A program made the translations under genes and the position numbers. Below, piece by piece: positions 44,898 to 64,000 of a stretch of 64,000 bases of DNA. Source of the stretch: Acidobacteriota bacterium (GTDB lineage: Bacteria > Acidobacteriota > Blastocatellia > RBC074); assembly GCA_016715865.1 (NCBI GenBank), contig JADJXM010000001.1, forward strand, positions 558,001-622,000, given 5' to 3'. Below the pieces are notes generated by a model. The model saw only the letters and a program-made list of their open reading frames with translations, was not told the DNA's origin and made no database searches. Position 1 is the stretch's first letter; the number at the start of each line of letters is the position of its first letter.

Positions 44898-44987
44898 AAA
44901 CGCCAAGGCGCCAAGAATGCCAAGTGATTAATGATCTTGGACATCATTCATTAATTATCACTTGGCATTCTTGGCGCCTTGGCGTTT
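44898..44987. repeat. 31-bp-arm palindrome (AACGCCAAGGCGCCAAG family)
   Basis: Bases 44898-44928 are the exact reverse complement of 44957-44987, with a 28-bp loop. It lies 2-3 nt after the DUF4175 stop (44990) and overlaps the first possible start of the FKBP gene. Confidence 0.9.
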
Positions 44988-44989
44988 AT

Positions 44990-48648
<3,659 letters not shown>

Positions 48649-48667
48649 AAGACATCCTCCAAAGGGG

Positions 48668-50834
<2,167 letters not shown>

Positions 50835-50846
50835 CGTTTACTGCTT

Positions 50847-51812
<966 letters not shown>

Positions 51813-51822
51813 ATGTTTATGT

Positions 51823-51894
<72 letters not shown>

Positions 51895-51895
51895 C

Positions 51896-52915
51896 TTAGA
51901 GTCCTGATTTCGGCTCGGGCACGGTTTCGACCAGGCGCTTGATGACCTGATCCGAATCGACCTTTTCGGATTCGGCCTGGAAGTTGAGCAGGATTCGATG
52001 GCGCATGACCGGCAGGGCCATGGCTCGAATATCATCGCACGAGACGTTGTAGCGTCCGTGCAGGATGGCTCGTGCTTTTCCGGCCAGGACCAGGAACTGG
52101 GAAGCGCGCAACGACCCACCCCACGTCACCCAGCGGTTGATGAAATCCGGTGAACGATCGGTATTGGGGCGGCTGGTGCTGACCAGATTGACCGCATAAC
52201 GTGTGACCGAGTCTGCTGCAGGAACTTTGCGAACCAGTCTCTGGAATCCGATGATCTCTTCGGCCGACATCAGTCGTTCAAAGTTAAAGTCCTGCGGCGA
52301 GGTAGTCATTTTGACGACCGCCACTTCGTCCTCTTCTGGCAGATAGCCGATTCTGACATTGAACATGAAACGATCGAGTTGCGCTTCGGGCAGCGGATAT
52401 GTGCCTTCCATCTCGATCGGGTTCTGCGTCGCCAGAACGAAGAAAGGTTTGGGCAGCGGATAGGTCGTTCCCTGGACGGTCACGGTCCCTTCCTGCATCG
52501 CTTCGAGCAGCGCCGACTGCGTTTTGGGCGGCGTGCGGTTGATTTCATCTGCGAGAATCATGTTGGCGAAGATCGGGCCGCGGATGAACTGCATCTCACG
52601 TTTTCCGGTGGCGCGGTCCTCTTCGATGATATCGGTGCCGGTGATGTCGGCCGGCATGAGATCCGGAGTGAACTGAATTCGTTTGAACGAAAGATCGAGC
52701 ACGTTCGCGATCGTGCGAACGAGCAGTGTTTTGGCCAGTCCGGGAACGCCCGTGATGATTGAATGCCCTCCGACGAAGAGCGAGATGAGCACCTGCTCGA
52801 CCACCTCATCCTGGCCGATGATCGCTTTGCGTATTTCACGCAGGATGCTTTCCCGCGCGGCGATCAGTTTATTGAGGACCTCCTCGTCCTTGATTACTTG
52901 TGTGTCAACAGCCAT
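51896..52915 (-). CDS. MoxR-family AAA+ ATPase
   Basis: A 339-residue AAA ATPase. Walker A is GVPGLAKTLL, Walker B ILADEINR (with PPKTQSALLEAMQEG), and sensor/arginine motif regions follow (VLATQNPIEMEGTYPLPEAQLDRFMF). The C-terminus is helical. MoxR proteins act as chaperone-like partners of DUF58 and VWA proteins, found next to it. Family assignment is firm. Confidence 0.95.
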   Translation of the reverse strand: MAVDTQVIKDEEVLNKLIAARESILREIRKAIIGQDEVVEQVLISLFVGGHSIITGVPGLAKTLLVRTIANVLDLSFKRIQFTPDLMPADITGTDIIEEDRATGKREMQFIRGPIFANMILADEINRTPPKTQSALLEAMQEGTVTVQGTTYPLPKPFFVLATQNPIEMEGTYPLPEAQLDRFMFNVRIGYLPEEDEVAVVKMTTSPQDFNFERLMSAEEIIGFQRLVRKVPAADSVTRYAVNLVSTSRPNTDRSPDFINRWVTWGGSLRASQFLVLAGKARAILHGRYNVSCDDIRAMALPVMRHRILLNFQAESEKVDSDQVIKRLVETVPEPKSGL

Positions 52916-52963
52916 TCGGTCTTCCTCTTTTGAAATCCCCCTCGGGATTTGAATATTTGATGA

Positions 52964-53773
<810 letters not shown>

Positions 53774-53784
53774 AGTTAACTTTC

Positions 53785-53865
53785 GGCCCGTGGACTGAAG
53801 TCCACGGCTAAAATCAGCAACCGCTCCGCGGTCAGTCTACTTTCAACTTTCAACTTTTTACTTCT
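53785..53865. repeat. Composite: TTTAGCCGTGGACT palindrome, ACCGC/GCGGT hairpin and AAGTTGA units
   Basis: In the gap between the TPR/protease stop and the DUF4159 start there are CCGTGGACT/AGTCCACGG (about 53787-53806), an ACCGC-TCC-GCGGT hairpin near 53820-53833, and a single heptad arm of AAGTTGA-type units (about 53840-53865, stop-proximal). The first two also occur, in similar order, near 56530-56580. Confidence 0.75.
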
Positions 53866-56526
<2,661 letters not shown>

Positions 56527-56529
56527 AAT

Positions 56530-56580
56530 TTTACCCCGTGCCTTGAAAGACACGGCTAAATTCAGATCGCTGCCCTGCGG
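56530..56580. repeat. Second copy of the TTTAGCCGTG palindrome composite
   Basis: CCGTGCCTT and AGACACGG flank a short loop, with GGCTAAAT following as in the element at 53785. The GCCGCAGGGCAGCG segment next to it parallels the ACCGCGGAGCGG hairpin there. The pairing is imperfect. Confidence 0.6.
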
Positions 56581-56628
56581 CTCCGGCCTCATAAACAATG
56601 ACCATCATCCATCATCCATGGTGATGAA

Positions 56629-57681
56629 CTATTTCTTCTGCCTGGCGCGGATGGTCTGGCTCAGTCTGGCCAGATCGATCAGCATCTTTTCGAGGACGGT
56701 TTCATAATCCTCGGTTTTCATATCTGGTTTGCGGGCTTTCAATTGTTCGATCTCACCTTCAAGACGCATCCGCTCTTCATATAGTTTCGCCAATTCGAGG
56801 TCGCCCCCGGCCTGTTGCTGTGGAAGTGAATCGAGATAGGTGGTCTTGGCCAACACTCCGTCGCCTGCTTCGGCCAGCGGATGTCCGACGCCATCGCCGT
56901 TGTCGTCGAGCAGCGCGTGCTCCGTCACCAGCGTTCCGGCCTGTTTGAAGGAATCACCGGTCAGCTTGACTGCGTAGTTGAATGATTCGAGCGCCGAAAC
57001 GCGGCCGTTCTTGTCGGCATCGGCTTCCGGATTTCCGAGCGATGCGATGAAATGCTCGGCGAATTTCGGAGCGTTCTGCTCCATGCCGCTCTTGGTGGCG
57101 GTGATGATGATGCGCCCCTTGCCGGAAAGCGGTTTGATGAATTCTCCGCTCGCGCTCGCCATATTGACAATGATAACCTGCCGGGCCTTGATCTCGTCGA
57201 TCATCTGAGAGTAATCGTTCGCGCTAAGATCGGGGCCTGCAAGGTTGAATTTGGCGATCTTGCCGTCGAAACTGCCGTGGCCGATGAAGAAGATGAAAAA
57301 TTGTTGATCAGGTCCGACGGCCGTGCGCAGTTTTGTGAATGTCTGGCGGACGATCTCGGCAGTGGCCCGCTGTTCGTCCTCTTCCGGCTTTTCGGTCAGC
57401 GAGATGACCTGATCTTCGGCGAAACCCAGCCGGTTGACGAGCGCTTGTTTGAGCTTGTCCTTCCACCCGCCGAATTTTTCGACATAAATCTCCTCTCCGC
57501 CAATGCCTGTGATGATGACGGCAAACTTGCGCCTGTCCGGAGGAAGCTTGGCGGCCGGAGTCGTCTGCTTCGCTTCCTGCGCGGCGGCCGACGGCGTGTC
57601 ACTGGCGACGGGGATATCCTGAGCGCAGGCCGATACGGCCAGCAGACCGATCAGAATCAGGGTTGTAGAACAGTGTCTCAT
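56629..57681 (-). CDS. Secreted caspase/C13-like protein with substituted catalytic Cys
   Basis: A 350-residue protein from ATG 57681 (an upstream in-frame start would translate a repeat). Signal peptide (TTLILIGLLAVSACA, possible lipoprotein Cys). A caspase/legumain-like fold follows, with FFIFFIGHGSFDGK carrying the catalytic His. The position of the catalytic Cys reads IIVNMASASGEF, where C13/caspase members have ACxSG. Later DADKNGRVSALESFNYA resembles family loops. The C-terminus is a coiled coil (LYEERMRLEGEIEQLKARKPD). If the alignment is right it is a pseudoprotease. The gene is upstream of the TPR protease. Confidence 0.75.
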   Translation of the reverse strand: MRHCSTTLILIGLLAVSACAQDIPVASDTPSAAAQEAKQTTPAAKLPPDRRKFAVIITGIGGEEIYVEKFGGWKDKLKQALVNRLGFAEDQVISLTEKPEEDEQRATAEIVRQTFTKLRTAVGPDQQFFIFFIGHGSFDGKIAKFNLAGPDLSANDYSQMIDEIKARQVIIVNMASASGEFIKPLSGKGRIIITATKSGMEQNAPKFAEHFIASLGNPEADADKNGRVSALESFNYAVKLTGDSFKQAGTLVTEHALLDDNGDGVGHPLAEAGDGVLAKTTYLDSLPQQQAGGDLELAKLYEERMRLEGEIEQLKARKPDMKTEDYETVLEKMLIDLARLSQTIRARQKK

Positions 57682-57693
57682 ATATTTCCAGAA

Positions 57694-57726
<33 letters not shown>

Positions 57727-57730
57727 ATAT

Positions 57731-60016
<2,286 letters not shown>

Positions 60017-60049
60017 TATTAACCGCTCTCCAGTCTTGCCTCGGCAGTT

Positions 60050-60092
<43 letters not shown>

Positions 60093-60161
60093 GTGTGCTG
60101 GCAGTCCCCATTATAACCAACGCTTTAATCCTGCGTAAAACTATTTGCGTTCGACAGAGGG

Positions 60162-60211
<50 letters not shown>

Positions 60212-60215
60212 AAAT

Positions 60216-60815
60216 ATGCGCATGAATGATGGTTCGGTGTCTTATGTCTGGGCGACTGCGCGATTCCGTCTGCTCGGATTGCTGCCACTGATCTTCTTCA
60301 TCGCGCGGGTTATTGAATATGTCCGAGTCGGCACGCCGCAGCATATTTTATGGAGCTGCCACGTCTCGAACCTGCTCATGGCGCTTGGAATGTTCTTCGC
60401 CGTGCCCGTCCTCATCAGAATTTCTGCCTTCTGGCTGATCCTCGGAGTCCCGCCCTGGTTCTACGACATGGTTGCGTCGGGATTGATCACTCCGGTCTCT
60501 GTCTTCTCACATCTGGGCGGAGCGGTCGTTGGCATCATCGCCATCCGCACTGTCCGCCCCAAATCCGGCAGCTGGCTCATCTCGCTGCTGTTCTTTATTG
60601 TTCTGCAGCAAATTACGCGTCTGGCTACACCTTCCGACATCTACATGAACGTAAATGTCGCGCATTTTGCATATGGCCCGTGGAAGGATCTCTTCTCGAA
60701 TTACTGGTCCTACTGGCTGGTCAATACGTTTCTGGTTGGACTGGCTTTGTGGATTATGGAATGGGTGCTGATATTCGTTTTTCCCGGAGCTGAAGAAGTA
60801 GAAAGTAGAAAGTAA
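60216..60815 (+). CDS. Multi-pass membrane protein of unknown function
   Basis: About 199 residues from ATG 60216 (GAGG about 9 nt upstream; starts at 60165 or 60201 are possible). Six hydrophobic segments cover nearly the whole length (for example FRLLGLLPLIFFIARVIEY, LLMALGMFFAVPVLI, WLISLLFFIVLQQI, WLVNTFLVGLALWIMEWVLI). No known motif. The last residues EEVESRK and the TAA stop are coded by a heptad repeat arm. It is divergent from the VWA gene and converges with fabF. Confidence 0.7.
   Translation: MRMNDGSVSYVWATARFRLLGLLPLIFFIARVIEYVRVGTPQHILWSCHVSNLLMALGMFFAVPVLIRISAFWLILGVPPWFYDMVASGLITPVSVFSHLGGAVVGIIAIRTVRPKSGSWLISLLFFIVLQQITRLATPSDIYMNVNVAHFAYGPWKDLFSNYWSYWLVNTFLVGLALWIMEWVLIFVFPGAEEVESRK
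60795..60813. repeat. Single heptad arm (AAGTAGA units) at a stop codon
   Basis: Two and a half AAGTAGA/AAGTAAA units, with no opposite arm nearby; the gene's stop codon lies in it. It may be the remnant of a deleted inverted repeat. Confidence 0.7.
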
Positions 60816-60848
60816 AAAAAAAAGAAAGGGCAGCTATGATAGCTGCCC
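60815..60848 (-). terminator. Rho-independent terminator of fabF
   Basis: On the minus strand GGGCAGCTAT pairs with ATAGCTGCCC across 1 nt (60828-60848), followed by a T-rich run. It is 34-54 nt past the fabF stop. Confidence 0.9.
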
Positions 60849-60881
60849 GAATCGGATCGTGAACGTCAGCGAGCGCTACAT

Positions 60882-62132
60882 TTACCCGTCGTATCGTTTG
60901 AAGACCAGAGCGGCATTTGTGCCGCCGAAGCCGAAGCTGTTCGAGAGGGCGTAATCGATCCTGGCCGAGACCGCATGATTAGGCACGTAATTCAGGTCGC
61001 ATTCGGGATCGGGATTTTCGATGTTGATGGTCGGAGGCATGGTCTGGTGATGGACCGCAAGCGCAGTGATGCCGGCTTCGAGACCGCCGGCGCCTCCAAG
61101 CAGGTGACCGGTCATCGATTTGGTCGAACTGGCGGCCAGTTTGTAAGCGTGTTCGCCGAAGGCTGCCTTGATGGCATTGGTCTCGTTGATATCGCCGACA
61201 GGAGTCGAAGTGCCATGGACGTTGATGTAATCGATCATGTCGGGTTCGATGCCGGCATCCTTGATCGTCTTGAGCATGACGCGTCGCGGTCCGTCCATGT
61301 CGGGCATGGTGATGTGAAATGCATCGGAGGTCATGCCGTAGCCGACTGCTTCGGCATATATTTTGGCTCCGCGTGCTTTGGCGTGTTCGAGTTCTTCGAG
61401 GATGAGCACTCCCGCGCCCTCGCCGATGACAAAGCCGTCGCGGTCCTTGTCAAAGGGGCGGGAAGCGCGCTGCGGGTCGTCATTGCGTGTCGAAAGCGCG
61501 TGCATGGCCGCGAATCCGCCGACAGACATCGGAGTTATCGCGCCCTCGGTCCCGCCGCAGATCATGGCCACGGCGTCTCCGCGCTGGATGATCTTGAAAC
61601 TGTCGCCGATCGCATGTGCACCCGAGCTGCAGGCCGTGGCAGTCGCCGAATTCGGTCCCTTGGCGCCGTTGTATATCGAGACGTATCCCGAAGCAAGATT
61701 TATGATCGAGGCCGGGATGAAGAACGGTGAGATGCGACCGGGGCCGCCTTCCAACATCTTCGTGTGTTCACGTTCGAAGACGCTGAAACCTCCAATGCCG
61801 CTGCCGATGTATGCGCCGATCCCCTCGGCGTTTTCAGCCGTGATCCTGAGTCCCGAATCTTCGAGGGCCTCTTTGGACGCGGCTATGGCGTAGAAGATGA
61901 AATAATCCATCTTCTTCATCTCTTTCTTCTCGACGAAGTCGAGCGGGTCGAAGTTTTTCGTTTCGGCAGCGAAACGTACCTTGTGCTGACTGGTATCGAA
62001 CCGTGTGATGTAATCGACGCCGCTTCGGCCGCTGATCAGGCCCGCCCAGGTCTCCTCAGTTGTATTTCCGAGAGGACTGACCATGCCGATGCCTGTCACG
62101 ACCACGCGCTTCCTGGTTAGTTCGTTATTCAC
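60882..62132 (-). CDS. fabF: 3-oxoacyl-ACP synthase II
   Basis: A 416-residue KAS II enzyme. Start GTG 62132 with GGAGAGGAAGG upstream; a start at 62186 is poorly supported. The catalytic triad is complete: Cys in TACSSGAHA, His in NVHGTSTPVGD and His in STKSMTGHLLGG. Length matches FabF (E. coli 413). It elongates acyl-ACP with malonyl-ACP in fatty acid synthesis. It is the last gene of the fab operon fabD-fabG-acpP-fabF. Confidence 0.96.
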   Translation of the reverse strand: MNNELTRKRVVVTGIGMVSPLGNTTEETWAGLISGRSGVDYITRFDTSQHKVRFAAETKNFDPLDFVEKKEMKKMDYFIFYAIAASKEALEDSGLRITAENAEGIGAYIGSGIGGFSVFEREHTKMLEGGPGRISPFFIPASIINLASGYVSIYNGAKGPNSATATACSSGAHAIGDSFKIIQRGDAVAMICGGTEGAITPMSVGGFAAMHALSTRNDDPQRASRPFDKDRDGFVIGEGAGVLILEELEHAKARGAKIYAEAVGYGMTSDAFHITMPDMDGPRRVMLKTIKDAGIEPDMIDYINVHGTSTPVGDINETNAIKAAFGEHAYKLAASSTKSMTGHLLGGAGGLEAGITALAVHHQTMPPTINIENPDPECDLNYVPNHAVSARIDYALSNSFGFGGTNAALVFKRYDG

Positions 62133-62295
62133 TAATGCCTTCCTCTCCAGAGGCTGGAAAATCAACCTTGAAATTGAATCAGCCACGAAAAGGCCCCGGG
62201 ACTACAAAAAATACGATGAATTGCGCTCATCTTTTGTAAGGCAGGCGCCTTTTGTGGCTCATTTTTTTCCGCATTGACGAGGATCAGTGATATGC

Positions 62296-62535
<240 letters not shown>

Positions 62536-62626
62536 TAGTTCCTCCAAAAAAAATTATGATTAACGAGGTTCGAGTGTGTGGCCTGCGCACGTGATGCGAT
62601 CCGGTGCGGGATGGTCACAAACCCCT

Positions 62627-63377
<751 letters not shown>

Positions 63378-63414
63378 CGATATTAAATTTCTTTGCGATT
63401 CATTACTCAGACAG

Positions 63415-64000
<586 letters not shown>

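Overview
The window reads as a chromosomal segment of an Acidobacteriota bacterium, possibly class Blastocatellia. The evidence is a TIGR03436-type VWFA-related acidobacterial protein at the left edge, a DUF1549/DUF1553 plus DUF1501 pair, a PQQ-like propeller protein, a zinc-ribbon Ser/Thr kinase, a hopanoid locus and a large MoxR/DUF58/BatA-type operon. GC content looks moderate to high. The class is inferred, not proven.

Layout. 0-17 kb is mixed housekeeping and envelope: VWFA-related protein (partial), LOG-family hydrolase, PQQ-like propeller, CoA transferase family III, OPT transporter, Ser/Thr kinase, HtrA-type protease, RNase P RNA, TPR protein, the DUF1549/DUF1501 pair and a HEPN/MNT toxin-antitoxin pair. 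17-25 kb, minus strand, carries an acetyl-xylan-esterase-like hydrolase, two small proteins, a divergent MreB-like protein, a metallophosphoesterase and a six-hairpin glycosidase. 25-37.5 kb is the hopanoid region: hpnJ on minus, a large secreted modular protein, then plus-strand hpnC-hpnD-hpnE-ridA-DUF3810-shc-methyltransferase. 37.5-60 kb, almost all minus strand, is an envelope supercluster. In transcription order it runs VWA/GATase-like, caspase-like, TPR plus peptidase-MA-like, DUF4159, MoxR, DUF58, BatA, DUF4175, FKBP, and a Gld-type ABC exporter (ATPase, permease, GldG) with DUF4340. 60-64 kb is the fatty acid synthesis cluster fabD-fabG-acpP-fabF.

The most striking feature is not a gene. 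Many intergenic gaps are filled by long inverted repeats from about ten unrelated families. The commonest family has arms built of 7-bp units (AAGTAGA/AAGTAAA or AAGTTGA/AAGTTAA). All ten ends of these elements that face a gene's 3' end lie within about 5 nt of a stop codon, and five of them supply or overlap it. Because 7 is not a multiple of 3, the purine strand puts stop codons in all three frames. Two elements appear inserted inside other elements.

Two genes of the supercluster carry apparent single-base frameshifts: the GldF-like permease (run of G near 42624) and the DUF4175 protein (first unit of a 9-bp QQG-encoding array at about 45798-45805). They may be sequencing or assembly errors or real lesions. 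Start codons were adjusted where an upstream start would translate repeat sequence or lacks a ribosome binding site.
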